Of a stretch of 33,057 bases of DNA, positions 15,391-24,351 are shown in pieces. The stretch is from Erysipelotrichaceae bacterium (GTDB lineage Bacteria; Bacillota_I; Bacilli_A; Erysipelotrichales; Erysipelotrichaceae): positions 1 to 33,057 of the forward strand of contig JAFRLB010000031.1 in NCBI GenBank assembly GCA_017431405.1, written 5' to 3'. Position numbers and translations under genes: made by a program. How positions within the stretch are numbered: the stretch's first letter is position 1; each line of letters begins with the position of its first letter. Below the pieces are notes generated by a model, which was not told the origin of the DNA, searched no databases, and saw only the letters and a list, made by a program, of their open reading frames with translations.

Positions 15391-16851
15391 ATGCCAGAAG
15401 AAGAAATCTATACAGTCGCAAAACAGCAGAAAAGACAGAGCAGGATCAGATTCGCGGTCGTGCTTTGTGCTCTTCTTTCAATCATATTCTTTGTCTTAGG
15501 ATTAGGCATTGGCAGGGCAACAGGTTCACCTGAAGTCATTTATACCAATGACAGTACCTATTCCAATTTTGATTCAGTCTTAAAGATACTGACATCAAAG
15601 TTTTACTATGGCTCAAGCAGTGAAGAATACCGTGACGAATTGATCAGGGAAGCCATTAAGGGCATGGTCAATTCCCAGGGTGACATTCATACTGAATACA
15701 TGACACCTGAGGAACTGGAAGGTTTCAGCGGTTCACTGGAATCAAGCTTTGTCGGTGTAGGGGTAAGATACAATGAAATTGACGGTAATATCTTTGTCAT
15801 CGATGTAATCTATTCATCACCGGCAGAAAAGGCTGGCATCTTACCGGGCGACTACATTACCGCAGTTAACGGTGTTAAGTGTTCCGAGAATGACATTGAT
15901 GATGTTGTTAAGCTGATTCCTGGTGAAGTAGGAACTTATGTTACCCTGACCATTTTAAGAGGTTCAGAAACATTTGATCTGGAAGTACAGCGTAATATCA
16001 TTGACAGTACCGTTCATTCTGTCATTAATGATGGTATTGGCGTAGTAACAGTCAACTCATTTGGTACAGGTACGGCAGAAGAGCTTGAAACTCACTTACA
16101 GAGATTATGGGATAACGGGGTAAGAAAGCTGATCATTGACTTAAGAGACAATGGCGGCGGTTATGCCAATACCCTGGATAAGATGTGTGCCTTCTTTATG
16201 GATAATGGCCAGGTAGTCATGATCGAAGAAGACCGTGACGGTAATGAAGTAATTGACAAGGTCAGAAATTCCAAGAAGTTTGGCTTTACAGACCTTGTAA
16301 TACTGGTAAATGGCAACAGTGCAAGCTGTTCCGAAGTATTTACCATGGCCTTAAAGGAAAACTGCAATGCCATTACCGTAGGTACAACAACCTATGGCAA
16401 GGGAGTTGCTCAGTTGACCAAGACATTCCCGGACGGCAGTGCTCTTAAGTATACTGATGTCATCTGGAAATCAGGCAATGGTGTGTATATTGGCGGTGAA
16501 GGCATTACTCCTGATTATGAAGTATGGCTGCATGATGCCCTGTACATGTCTACCTTGGAAATGACAGATGATGAAGAATACGGTTATGATTCCGTATCTT
16601 ACCATATTGAATATGCTCAGATGGCTCTTGACTTCCTGGGTTATGAAGTAGACAGAAATGATGGTTACTGTTCACAGATGACAGCGGATGCCATCGCTGC
16701 TTATCAGAAGGACAATGGTTTTGAGGTTACCTCAACAATTAATAAGACTACCTGCATGGGCTTAAACAGCAGTATTAAGTACAACTGGATCACTCAGCGT
16801 GATAAATACGATACCCAGATGCAGAAGGCAATGGAAATTATAAATAAATAG
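15391..16851 (+). CDS. S41 family C-terminal processing peptidase with peptidoglycan-binding domain
   Basis: A 486-residue serine protease of the CtpA/CtpB type. There is a cytoplasmic start, then one membrane helix (about 20-45), then the extracellular part. A PDZ domain follows (about 115-200; [35 protein letters not shown]), and then the protease core with RDNGGG. The catalytic Ser312 lies in NSASCSEV, Lys337 in TYGKG and Gln341 after it. The Ser-Lys-Gln spacing (25 and 4) equals that of B. subtilis CtpB (309/334/338). A peptidoglycan-binding domain (about 405-475; [31 protein letters not shown]) anchors it to the wall. ctpB is also next to ftsEX in Bacillus. Likely substrates are envelope proteins, possibly the M23 hydrolase; that is inference. 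Confidence 0.92.
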   Translation: MPEEEIYTVAKQQKRQSRIRFAVVLCALLSIIFFVLGLGIGRATGSPEVIYTNDSTYSNFDSVLKILTSKFYYGSSSEEYRDELIREAIKGMVNSQGDIHTEYMTPEELEGFSGSLESSFVGVGVRYNEIDGNIFVIDVIYSSPAEKAGILPGDYITAVNGVKCSENDIDDVVKLIPGEVGTYVTLTILRGSETFDLEVQRNIIDSTVHSVINDGIGVVTVNSFGTGTAEELETHLQRLWDNGVRKLIIDLRDNGGGYANTLDKMCAFFMDNGQVVMIEEDRDGNEVIDKVRNSKKFGFTDLVILVNGNSASCSEVFTMALKENCNAITVGTTTYGKGVAQLTKTFPDGSALKYTDVIWKSGNGVYIGGEGITPDYEVWLHDALYMSTLEMTDDEEYGYDSVSYHIEYAQMALDFLGYEVDRNDGYCSQMTADAIAAYQKDNGFEVTSTINKTTCMGLNSSIKYNWITQRDKYDTQMQKAMEIINK

Positions 16852-16852
16852 T

Positions 16853-18829
16853 ATGGATGGTAAATTTGAATTAGTAAGTTCATTTGTTCCTAAGGGTGAT
16901 CAGCCTGAGGCAATCGATCAGCTGGTTGAGGGATTGAATGAAAATAAGAAATGTCAGGTTCTGTTAGGTGCCACCGGTACCGGTAAGACCTTTACAATCG
17001 CAAATGTAATAGCCAAAGTTAATAAACCAACTTTGGTTTTTGTGCATAATAAGACCCTGGCAGGCCAGCTTTATACTGAATTCAAGGAACTGTTCCCAAA
17101 CAATCATGTAGAATACTTCGTTTCAAACTTCGACTACTATCAGCCTGAAGCCTACATTCCAAAGTCAGATACCTACATTGAAAAGAATGCGATGATCAAT
17201 GATGAACTTGACATGTTGCGCTTAGCTGCCTACAATGCCATTCTGGAAAACAGAGACACCATCATTGTTGCTTCTGTTGCCTGCATCTACGCAAGCAGTG
17301 ACCCTAATCAGTACCGTGACATGTTCTTTACCATTAAGGCAGGTCAGAACATTGACCGCAGGGAACTCATCAAGTTATTGGTTGACAGACAGTACAGCCG
17401 TAATGACGTTGATTTAAAGAGAGGAACATTCAGAGTAAGAGGGGATGTCATAGACATTGCTCTTGGTTATACTGATTCCTACATCTTACGTATTGAAATG
17501 TTTGATGATGAAATAGACAGAATAAGTGAAGTAGATCCAATCAACGGTAAGGTCCTTAATTCCTATACCGTATATAACATCTTCCCGGCCAGCGGTTATG
17601 CCAAGGCTCAAAGCGACATTAACAGAGCCTGCGATAACATTGAAATAGAACTGGCAGAAAGATTGAAGTATTTCGAGGATAACAATAAGCCACTGGAAAA
17701 GGAAAGACTGGAAAACAGATGCCGTTATGACTTGGAAGCCTTAAGAGAATTCGGCGTATGTCCTGGCATTGAAAACTATTCCCGTCAGCTGGAATTCAGA
17801 GCTCCGGGCAGCCGTCCGTTTACCTTGTTTGATTATTTCCCGGATGATTATCTTTTAGTCATCGATGAATCACATGTTACCGTACCGCAGGTAAGGGGCA
17901 TGTATAACGGTGACCGTTCCCGTAAGGAAACCCTGGTCGAATTTGGTTTCAGATTACCGAGTGCCCTGGATAACCGTCCGTTAAGATTTGACGAATTTGA
18001 AAGAATGATCAATCAGGTCATCTTTGTTTCGGCTACACCTGGTGACTATGAACTTGAAAAGGTTGACCATAAGGTAATTGAACAGATAATCAGACCTACC
18101 GGTTTGTTGGATCCAAAGATCGAAGTAAGACCAACCAAGGGTCAGATCGATGATCTGATCTATGAAATAACTGAAAGAATCAAGCGTAATGAAAGAACGC
18201 TGATCACTACCCTGACTGTCAGGATGGCTGAAGAGCTTACCAAGTATCTGCAGCAGCAGTCATTCAATGTTGCCTATCTCCATCATGAGACCAAGACACT
18301 TGAAAGAACGGAAATCATAAGAGATTTGCGTAGGGGTAAATATGACATCTTAGTAGGTATCAACCTGTTAAGAGAAGGTCTGGATATCCCGGAAGTATCA
18401 CTCATCGCCATTTTGGACGCTGATAAGGAAGGCTTCTTGAGAAGTGAAAGATCACTTATTCAGACCATAGGCAGAGCGGCCAGAAACGCTGACGGTACCG
18501 TCATCATGTATGGTGATGTGATTACCGATTCAATGCGTAAGGCCATTGATGAAACAAACAGAAGACGTGGCATTCAGGAAGAATACAACAGGGTACATGG
18601 CATTACTCCTACAACCATCAAGAAGGAAATCAGAGAAGCCATCCACTCTAAGGAAACCCATGAAATGGCCATGAAGTACATGTCCAGAAAGGCCAAGAAG
18701 TCCGGACATCAGCAGGAAGAACTGATCAAGAGACTTGAAAAGGAAATGAAGGAAGCTGCCAGAATTCTCGACTTTGAAAGAGCAGCTGAATTACGTGACA
18801 TGATCATAGAAATGAAAGCAGAGGATTAA
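16853..18829 (+). CDS. uvrB: Excinuclease ABC subunit B
   Basis: A 658-residue DNA-damage recognition helicase of nucleotide excision repair. It is loaded by UvrA and recruits UvrC. Motifs include Walker A GATGTGKT (39-46), the beta-hairpin region [21 protein letters not shown] (it inserts between the strands), [17 protein letters not shown], helicase motif V/VI regions [15 protein letters not shown] and QTIGRAARN, and the C-terminal UVR motif (about 625-658; [22 protein letters not shown]). Length is normal. No ribosome-binding site stands before the ATG. It follows the S41 stop by one base, so initiation probably depends on ribosomes finishing that gene. uvrA is not in the window. Confidence 0.96.
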   Translation: MDGKFELVSSFVPKGDQPEAIDQLVEGLNENKKCQVLLGATGTGKTFTIANVIAKVNKPTLVFVHNKTLAGQLYTEFKELFPNNHVEYFVSNFDYYQPEAYIPKSDTYIEKNAMINDELDMLRLAAYNAILENRDTIIVASVACIYASSDPNQYRDMFFTIKAGQNIDRRELIKLLVDRQYSRNDVDLKRGTFRVRGDVIDIALGYTDSYILRIEMFDDEIDRISEVDPINGKVLNSYTVYNIFPASGYAKAQSDINRACDNIEIELAERLKYFEDNNKPLEKERLENRCRYDLEALREFGVCPGIENYSRQLEFRAPGSRPFTLFDYFPDDYLLVIDESHVTVPQVRGMYNGDRSRKETLVEFGFRLPSALDNRPLRFDEFERMINQVIFVSATPGDYELEKVDHKVIEQIIRPTGLLDPKIEVRPTKGQIDDLIYEITERIKRNERTLITTLTVRMAEELTKYLQQQSFNVAYLHHETKTLERTEIIRDLRRGKYDILVGINLLREGLDIPEVSLIAILDADKEGFLRSERSLIQTIGRAARNADGTVIMYGDVITDSMRKAIDETNRRRGIQEEYNRVHGITPTTIKKEIREAIHSKETHEMAMKYMSRKAKKSGHQQEELIKRLEKEMKEAARILDFERAAELRDMIIEMKAED

Positions 18830-18833
18830 TTAT

Positions 18834-19403
18834 ATGAGAGACATAATACTGGCATCAGCATCACCACGACGCAGAGAAATAATGGACAAGCTTAATGTCC
18901 ACTACCGTGTCATCGTCAGTAATGTAAGAGAGCAAATGAAGGATGACTTACCTGTTGAGGAAAAGATCAAGGATCTGGCCTTACAGAAGGCCTTGGCCGT
19001 GTTTAATGAACACCCTGAGGAACTTGTCATAGGAGCAGATACGATCGTTGAGGTGGACGGTAAGATCTTAGGTAAGCCTCATACAATGACTGAGGCCAGA
19101 GACATGCTGAAGCTGTTATCAAACAGAAAGCACAGAGTCATAACAGCTGTTGCCATGATTTCAAAAGATCATCAGTATGTTGATTACGACAGTACTTATG
19201 TTACATTTGAAAACCTCAGTGATACGGAAATAGAGAAGTACATTCAAACCAGAGAACCTTATGACAAGGCTGGAGCATACGCCATACAAGGTTGGGCATC
19301 TGTCTTTATTTCTGCAATAGAGGGGAGTTATTATACTGTAATGGGCTTTCCGCTCCATATGGTATATAAGAAATTAAGAGAATTAGGTTATTATCGGGGA
19401 TAG
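18834..19403 (+). CDS. maf: Maf family nucleotide pyrophosphatase
   Basis: A 189-residue house-cleaning enzyme that hydrolyses non-canonical nucleotides (dTTP/UTP or modified NTPs) to monophosphates. Historically it was named for septum-formation inhibition. The N-terminal ILASASPRRREIM (S-x-S-P-R-R) phosphate-binding motif, the catalytic-aspartate region VIGADTIVEVDGKILGKP, SNRKHRVITAVAM and the C-terminal DKAGAYAIQGWASVFI are all present. The start follows uvrB by 4 bases with GAGG at 9-base spacing, within the same transcription unit. Confidence 0.94.
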   Translation: MRDIILASASPRRREIMDKLNVHYRVIVSNVREQMKDDLPVEEKIKDLALQKALAVFNEHPEELVIGADTIVEVDGKILGKPHTMTEARDMLKLLSNRKHRVITAVAMISKDHQYVDYDSTYVTFENLSDTEIEKYIQTREPYDKAGAYAIQGWASVFISAIEGSYYTVMGFPLHMVYKKLRELGYYRG

Positions 19404-19405
19404 TT

Positions 19406-20758
19406 ATGGAAAATAAAAAAGTTATAGATCTTACTGAAGGTGTCATCTGGAAACAGCTGTTAAAATTCGTTTGGCCAATTACCTTAGCCAATGTATTTCA
19501 GCAACTTTACGGCATGACTAATGCCATGATAGTTGGTAACTACATGGACACTGAAGCCTTATCAGCAGTAAGTTCTACTAACTCTATCTGTAACATCGCA
19601 AATTTCTTCTTTTATGGAATTGCCATGGCATGCGGCATACTGGTTTCAAACTACCGTGGTGCCAAAAATAATGAAGGTTTACGCAGGACCATTCATACAG
19701 GACTTATCCTGTCAGTAATAGTCGGCCTTATCATCACCGTTTTTGGTGAACTGTTTACACCATTATTAATGTCCATGAGCAATATCAGAGAATCCATTTA
19801 TCATAATGCTGAACTGTATTTAAGAGTTTACATGCTTGGTAATGCGGCTGTATTCCTTTATAACATCAGTTTCTTCATCATGAGATCATTAGGCGATTCC
19901 AGAGATCCGTTGTATTACCTCATGTTCTCAAGTATCATGAACGTGATCCTTGGCATCATAATGGTTAAGTACTTACAATTTGGTGTTGTTGGTACGGCAC
20001 TTGCCAGTATCATTTCTCAGTTAATGGTTGATGTTCTGGCCTTAAGAGCATTGTTTAAGATGGATTCAGCCTTCAGGATCGACTTTAAGAATCTCAAGAT
20101 CGATACAGCTCTTATAAAGAGAATGTTACAGCTTGGCATTCCGGCTTCAATTCAGAACATGCTCATTGCCATTTCCAACCTGACCGTACAGTCATATGTC
20201 AACATGTTCCCTAATGAGTTCATCGCCGGGGTAGGTGTTGCGGAAAAGGTAGCCAACTGGACACAGATACCTATGCAGAGCATTTCAACAATCGGTACAA
20301 GTTATGTCGGCCAGAATCTCGGTGCCAAGAAATATGACCGAGTTCAGGAAGGCATCAAGATGTGTAACATAATAGCCACAGTCATCACGGCAATATTTGC
20401 GGTATTCATTTTCATCTTTGCGGAAACATTCGTCGGCTTGTTTGACAGTGATCCGGAAGTAATCAGATACGGCAGTACCATGACAAGATACATGGTATTC
20501 AGCTTCATACCGCTAACCTGGTCACACATATATAACGGCTGTTGCCGTGGGGCAGGGAACATGAAGGTTCCTATGTTCATTGCGGTAATGGGTCAGTGCG
20601 TATTCAAGTACATCTTTGTTACTGTAGGTTTAAGCATTAAATTCGACATGATCTTCATTTATCTTTCAACGGCATTATCGTTCACTCTGGCAGGGGTTAT
20701 GGCAGCCGTTTACTTCCACACCAGCAAGTGGACAAAGGAAGCTCACTTAAGGCCTTAA
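19406..20758 (+). CDS. MATE family efflux transporter (copy 1)
   Basis: A 450-residue protein with twelve predicted membrane helices in two homologous bundles. The N-terminus LTEGVIWKQLLKFVWPITLANVFQQLYGMTNAMIVGNYM is the standard MATE entry segment. Internal NYRGAKNNEGLRRTIH and GQNLGAKKYDRVQEG are the matching cytoplasmic loops of each half. The family exports drugs or metabolites in exchange for Na+ or H+; the substrate cannot be given. It starts two bases after maf and is followed by ssrA with no terminator of its own visible. Confidence 0.92.
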   Translation: MENKKVIDLTEGVIWKQLLKFVWPITLANVFQQLYGMTNAMIVGNYMDTEALSAVSSTNSICNIANFFFYGIAMACGILVSNYRGAKNNEGLRRTIHTGLILSVIVGLIITVFGELFTPLLMSMSNIRESIYHNAELYLRVYMLGNAAVFLYNISFFIMRSLGDSRDPLYYLMFSSIMNVILGIIMVKYLQFGVVGTALASIISQLMVDVLALRALFKMDSAFRIDFKNLKIDTALIKRMLQLGIPASIQNMLIAISNLTVQSYVNMFPNEFIAGVGVAEKVANWTQIPMQSISTIGTSYVGQNLGAKKYDRVQEGIKMCNIIATVITAIFAVFIFIFAETFVGLFDSDPEVIRYGSTMTRYMVFSFIPLTWSHIYNGCCRGAGNMKVPMFIAVMGQCVFKYIFVTVGLSIKFDMIFIYLSTALSFTLAGVMAAVYFHTSKWTKEAHLRP

Positions 20759-20765
20759 TTGATTT

Positions 20766-20795
20766 TTGAGGAATAATCTGTTATTATGATTATCT
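20766..20795 (+). promoter_or_regulatory. ssrA promoter candidate
   Basis: TTGAGG (20766-20771), 18 bases, TTATCT (20790-20795) with TG one base upstream, about 10 bases before the mature 5' end of tmRNA. A moderate match. Confidence 0.45.
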
Positions 20796-20804
20796 AGAAT
20801 TAAC

Positions 20805-21161
20805 GGGGTCGTCTTGGTTTCGACAGGGCGTAGTTGGATTCGGATAGCAGTGGCGTTATTCACCTCACGAATAAAACTTTAAAAATAACTGGCAATAGTC
20901 AATTATCATTCGCTGCTTAATTAACCGACTTTAGGTTTCGCAGCCGTCAACCATTGTTTAGCTTCTGGGCTATGGATTGGTGTCAAAGACAGAAGATAAG
21001 TATTAATGATTTCTAATAAATTAGTAACGAAAACCTATTAGATAAGCAGAAACTACATCTTGTTCATCATGAGGTTTCTGCTAAACGAGATGAACTAAAC
21101 TGTAGAAGTCTGAATGTGGGACACGTTTTGGACAGGGGTTCGATTCCCCTCGGCTCCACCA
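20805..21161 (+). ncRNA. ssrA: Transfer-messenger RNA (tmRNA), CCA encoded
   Basis: Starts GGGGTCGTCTTGGTTTCGAC and ends with the T-arm GGGGTTCGATTCCCC and CGGCTCCACCA. The first seven bases pair with CGGCTCC to form the acceptor stem (one G-U and one U-G pair). The resume site TAACTGGCAA matches the Bacillus subtilis resume context, so the tag frame is GGC AAT AGT CAA TTA TCA TTC GCT GCT TAA (20891-20920). With the tRNA-borne alanine the tag is A-GNSQLSFAA. Length is 357 bases with the CCA encoded. tmRNA with SmpB rescues ribosomes on messages without stop codons and marks the product for proteolysis. smpB lies at the left end of this window. Confidence 0.97.
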
Positions 21162-21170
21162 ATGACAATC

Positions 21171-21199
21171 AACAGGACTGTGAAGTCCTGTTTTTTTTT
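21171..21199 (+). terminator. ssrA terminator
   Basis: AACAGGACT, loop GTGA, AGTCCTGTT followed by seven more T: a perfect 9-base-pair stem, ten bases after the tmRNA CCA. Confidence 0.95.
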
Positions 21200-21316
21200 A
21201 CTGTAAGGTAAATATTTCTTAAAACACGATGTAGTCAGGTCTATCGATTATATTTTTATGAGTACATATTACTTAAAAACAGGAAGAGTATGTTCCATGT
21301 TTCAACACTAATTTAG

Positions 21317-21338
21317 TATAATTAACCTATAGTTAATT
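21317..21338 (+). promoter_or_regulatory. Promoter -10 with overlapping perfect inverted repeat
   Basis: TATAAT at 21317-21322 (weak -35) is followed at once by AATTAAC, spacer CTATA, GTTAATT (21320-21338), a perfect 7-5-7 inverted repeat covering the expected start point near 21329. This is the classic position of a repressor site. The 120 bases between the ssrA terminator and this point show nothing else I can name. Confidence 0.5.
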
Positions 21339-21352
21339 GAGGAAAAAGTTAT

Positions 21353-21715
21353 ATGAAAAAGAAAACAACACCATTAATGTCCATCGTGTTCTTAATAGCC
21401 GTATGCCTTGCCTTTACAGGGCCGTTACTTCATCTGCATAACATGAAGCAGTGGCCAATCGTTCTGGCGGCCGTATGTGTTTTCACCATTGTGTCCACCA
21501 TGCAAATGAACAATGATCTTATCAGCTTAATGGCCGCAAACGGTTATGTCATGGGCTTTTTCATCAGCCTGCTGTTCCAGAAAAGCGGCACTGATGCCGG
21601 CGGTGGGGCAACAAGTAACATGTGGTTCATCTGGACGGTAGTAAATGTAGGCTTCATAATTGCCGGATTTGTGGTTACTTACCTGAAGAAGAAAAAGAGG
21701 GTCACCAGGAAATGA
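21353..21715 (+). CDS. Small integral membrane protein of unknown function
   Basis: A 120-residue protein with four predicted membrane segments: about 8-28, 33-50, 55-78 (less certain; it contains NNDLISLMAANGYVMGFFISLLF) and 90-112. A short Gly-rich loop (GTDAGGGATSN) and a basic tail (KKKKRVTRK) fit a cytoplasmic C-terminus. I do not recognise the family. Its stop overlaps the ATG of the rhodanese lipoprotein by four bases (ATGA), so the two are co-translated. The gene has an operator-like inverted repeat at its promoter. Confidence 0.7.
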   Translation: MKKKTTPLMSIVFLIAVCLAFTGPLLHLHNMKQWPIVLAAVCVFTIVSTMQMNNDLISLMAANGYVMGFFISLLFQKSGTDAGGGATSNMWFIWTVVNVGFIIAGFVVTYLKKKKRVTRK

Positions 21716-22122
21716 AAAGAATAGCCATAGCCATATTATTAGGCTTCATGATACTTACAGGATGTAAGGAAGAACCGGAAAACATGGTTGACGGTCCGGA
21801 CATGGAAAGACAGTATTATCAGATAAGTCAGGAAGAAGCCATGAAAATGATGGAAAATGAAAGTGACTATGTCATCGTTGATGTCAGAACCATGGAAGAA
21901 TATCTTGAAGGTCACATTCCTGATGCCATCTGCATACCGGTTGAAACCATTACCAATCAACAGCCTTCTCAGTTGCCTGATCTTAGTCAGACCATTCTGG
22001 TATATTGCCGTAGTGGAAACCGCAGTAAACAGGCTGCTCAGAAGCTGTTAGAGTTAGGCTATTCAAAAATCTATGAGTTTGGCGGCATCAATACCTGGCC
22101 GGGAGAAATAGTTAAGGATTAA
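21712..22122 (+). CDS. Rhodanese-domain lipoprotein
   Basis: A 136-residue exported lipoprotein. Signal MKRIAIAILLGFMILTGC with lipobox LTGC (C18), then a single rhodanese domain (about 36-134) with DVRTMEEYLEGHIPDAICIP and the active-site loop CRSGNR (C99, six residues, sulfur-type). It likely transfers sulfane sulfur or handles a thiol or persulfide at the outer membrane face. The true start is at 21712, overlapping the previous stop; a longer upstream reading frame is the previous gene out of phase. The adjacent membrane protein is its obvious candidate partner. Confidence 0.9.
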   Translation: MKRIAIAILLGFMILTGCKEEPENMVDGPDMERQYYQISQEEAMKMMENESDYVIVDVRTMEEYLEGHIPDAICIPVETITNQQPSQLPDLSQTILVYCRSGNRSKQAAQKLLELGYSKIYEFGGINTWPGEIVKD

Positions 22123-22123
22123 C

Positions 22124-22642
22124 ATGGAATATCTTGATGTCTATGACAGTAATAACAGACCTTTAGGTTTCAAAAAGGAAAAGGACGCAGTACATGTAGA
22201 TGGCGATTATCATCATACCGTTCACATCTGGTTGCTGAATGAAAAAGATGAACTGTTACTGCAGTTAAGAAGTCATGATAAAAGTAGTTTTCCCGGTTTC
22301 TGGGATATTTCTGCGGCAGGTCATGTACAAAGCGGGGAAACCGAGTTACAGGCCGCAGTCAGAGAATTACATGAAGAGCTGGGCGTAAAAGTCAAAGAAA
22401 GTGACTTAGAGTTTGTGACCATTGTCAGTTATTGCGGTAATCAGAATAATGAATTCGGTTATGTATATCTGCTAAGATGTAAATATGGTATTAATGATTA
22501 TGTATTTGAAGATCACGAAGTTGAAGCTGTTAAGTATGTTCATTATTTGAAACTTAAGAAAATGATAGCCGATAAACAAAAAGATCTGTTGGTACATAAT
22601 AATGAAGAAGAATTATTATTTAAGTATATTGAGGAGAATTAA
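22124..22642 (+). CDS. Nudix hydrolase (isopentenyl-diphosphate-isomerase-like)
   Basis: A 172-residue protein with an intact Nudix box, GHVQSGETELQAAVRELHEELGV (G66 onward; GX5EX7REUXEEXGU). The early part, YDSNNRPLGFKKEKDAVHVDGDYHHTVHIWLLN, resembles the YfcD/IDI-like subgroup (family knowledge), whose members act on diphosphate compounds; the substrate is unknown. It starts one base after the rhodanese stop, so it is in the same operon. Confidence 0.9.
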   Translation: MEYLDVYDSNNRPLGFKKEKDAVHVDGDYHHTVHIWLLNEKDELLLQLRSHDKSSFPGFWDISAAGHVQSGETELQAAVRELHEELGVKVKESDLEFVTIVSYCGNQNNEFGYVYLLRCKYGINDYVFEDHEVEAVKYVHYLKLKKMIADKQKDLLVHNNEEELLFKYIEEN

Positions 22643-22644
22643 GT

Positions 22645-23064
22645 ATGGAATACAGAAGATTTGAAAACGTAATTATTGCCAGAATTGACCGTGGCGAAGA
22701 AATCTTAAGCAAGATCAAGGAAATAGCCTTAAAGGAGGACATCAAGCTGGCTAACATCAATGCCTTAGGTGCAACTGATCACTTTGTCATCGGTGTCTAT
22801 AATGTTGATGAGCAGAAGTATTACTCAAATGAGTTCAAGGGAGCATATGAAATTGTTTCCTTAACAGGCTCAATCAATACAATGAACGGTGAGTTCTATT
22901 CTCACTTACACATGAGTGCCGGTGATGATAAGGGAAGCGTTGTTGGTGGACACCTTAACAGTGCAACAGTCAGCGCTACCTGTGAAATGTTCATTTATCT
23001 GATTGACGGTTGTGTTGACCGCTTCAAGGATGAAGTTACAGGATTAAATCTATTTAAGTTCTAA
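22645..23064 (+). CDS. PPC/DUF296 domain protein
   Basis: A 139-residue stand-alone PPC (DUF296) domain. Features are an early ENVIIARIDRGEEILSKIKEIA, NALGATDHFVIGVYN, EIVSLTGSINT and the conserved histidine pair in FYSHLHMSAGDDKGSVVGGHL. In plants the domain accompanies AT-hooks. Bacterial single-domain forms form trimers and have no agreed role. AGGAG at 22633 and the two-base gap place it in the operon with the Nudix gene. It ends at the terminator at 23074. Confidence 0.9.
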   Translation: MEYRRFENVIIARIDRGEEILSKIKEIALKEDIKLANINALGATDHFVIGVYNVDEQKYYSNEFKGAYEIVSLTGSINTMNGEFYSHLHMSAGDDKGSVVGGHLNSATVSATCEMFIYLIDGCVDRFKDEVTGLNLFKF

Positions 23065-23073
23065 TAGTAAGGT

Positions 23074-23098
23074 AAGGGCATCGGCAGATGCCTTTTCT
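23074..23098 (+). terminator. Terminator after the PPC-domain gene
   Basis: AAGGGCATC, loop GGCA, GATGCCTTTTCTT: a 6 to 9 base-pair stem followed by U-rich sequence. Confidence 0.88.
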
Positions 23099-23135
23099 TA
23101 TGGAAGGAATCAGTTCAGTTGTATATAATAAGGCT

Positions 23136-24293
23136 ATGAAATATGAAATGTTGAAGAAGTGCAGTGTATGTGATATATGTGGCGGCTGCCAGTATCAGGG
23201 AATGCCATATGAAGAGCAGCTTAAGCTGAAGGAAGAAAAGGTCAGAAAGCTGTTAGGCAAGTTCTGTAAAGTCAATGAGATAATTGGCTGTGATGATCCT
23301 TATTATTACCGTAATAAGGTCCAGATAAGCTTTGGTAAGGACTATAAGGGGCGTATCCTGGCTGGTAATTATGTAACAAGCACACACACCATTGTGCCGG
23401 TAAGCGACTGTCAGATAGCTGACAGGGAGGCCAATAAGATATTCAATACGATCAGAAAACTTCTGATCTCTTTCAGACTGTCTGTTTTTGATGAAAGCAG
23501 CATGCAGGGTTTAATGAGACATGTCTTAGTCAGATGCTCAGCAGATCATGAAGAGATAATGGTTGTTCTGGTAACCGGCAGCTTTAACTTTCCAAGAAAA
23601 AATGACTTTGTTAAGGAACTGTTGAAAAGACATCCAAACATTACAACAGTTGTACAGAACATAAATAACCGACACACCAGCATGGTATTGGGTGACAGAG
23701 ACATTGTGCTCTATGGCAAGGGATACATCGTCGATGAATTATGCGGCTATTCCTTCAGACTATCACCGCAATCTTTCTATCAGGTAAACCATGCTCAGAC
23801 TGAAAAAATGTATAAGTATGCCATTGACTGCTTAGGCTTAACAGGCAAGGAGACAGTGTTGGATGCTTATTGTGGCATTGGTACGATCGGCATAATAATG
23901 TCAGAAATGGCTAAGGAAGTAATCAGTGTTGAAATAAACAAGTCAGCCATCAGAGATGCCGTAAAGAATGCCAAAATGAATGAAATAAATAATGTTTCAT
24001 TCTATTGTGATGATGCCGGTAAGTTCATGCAGAAGATAGCCAGTGAAAAAAGAAGGATTGATGTTGCCTTAATGGATCCGCCAAGAGCAGGAGCAGACGA
24101 CAAGTTTTTAAAGTCCCTGGTCAGAATGGATCCGAGAAGAATCGTATACATTTCATGTAATCCGGTAACCCAAAAGGATAACTTAAAGTTCTTATGCAAT
24201 AACGGCTATAAGGTTGATGTAATTCAGCCTGTAGATCTTTTCGCCTTTACTCAGCATGTTGAGTGCATTGCGCTATTGACTAAAACCAAATAG
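23136..24293 (+). CDS. RNA (uracil-5-)-methyltransferase, TrmA/RlmCD (COG2265) type
   Basis: A 385-residue SAM-dependent enzyme that makes 5-methyluridine in rRNA. Four cysteines in CSVCDICGGC (C9, C12, C15, C18) form the [4Fe-4S] site. FRLSPQSFYQVNHAQTE is the family motif, VLDAYCGIGTIG the SAM-binding motif, MDPPRAG and the catalytic cysteine in ISCNPVTQ complete it. No N-terminal TRAM domain is present. The start is uncertain: ATGs at 23088 and 23100 fall in or at the preceding terminator, while 23136 and 23148 have no proper ribosome-binding site. TATAAT at 23124-23129 sits directly ahead of 23136. Confidence 0.9.
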   Translation: MKYEMLKKCSVCDICGGCQYQGMPYEEQLKLKEEKVRKLLGKFCKVNEIIGCDDPYYYRNKVQISFGKDYKGRILAGNYVTSTHTIVPVSDCQIADREANKIFNTIRKLLISFRLSVFDESSMQGLMRHVLVRCSADHEEIMVVLVTGSFNFPRKNDFVKELLKRHPNITTVVQNINNRHTSMVLGDRDIVLYGKGYIVDELCGYSFRLSPQSFYQVNHAQTEKMYKYAIDCLGLTGKETVLDAYCGIGTIGIIMSEMAKEVISVEINKSAIRDAVKNAKMNEINNVSFYCDDAGKFMQKIASEKRRIDVALMDPPRAGADDKFLKSLVRMDPRRIVYISCNPVTQKDNLKFLCNNGYKVDVIQPVDLFAFTQHVECIALLTKTK

Positions 24294-24303
24294 CATATAA
24301 TAA
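24276..24303 (+). promoter_or_regulatory. Possible promoter before the HSL-type esterase gene
   Basis: TTGACT (24276-24281) inside the end of the methyltransferase gene is followed 16 bases later by TAATAA. An overlapping TATAAT (24296-24301) is a better -10, but its distance of 14 bases is short. Confidence 0.35.
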
Positions 24304-24351
24304 AAAATGAAACAGAAAACAGCCTGATAATTCACAACTAATGGAGAAACT

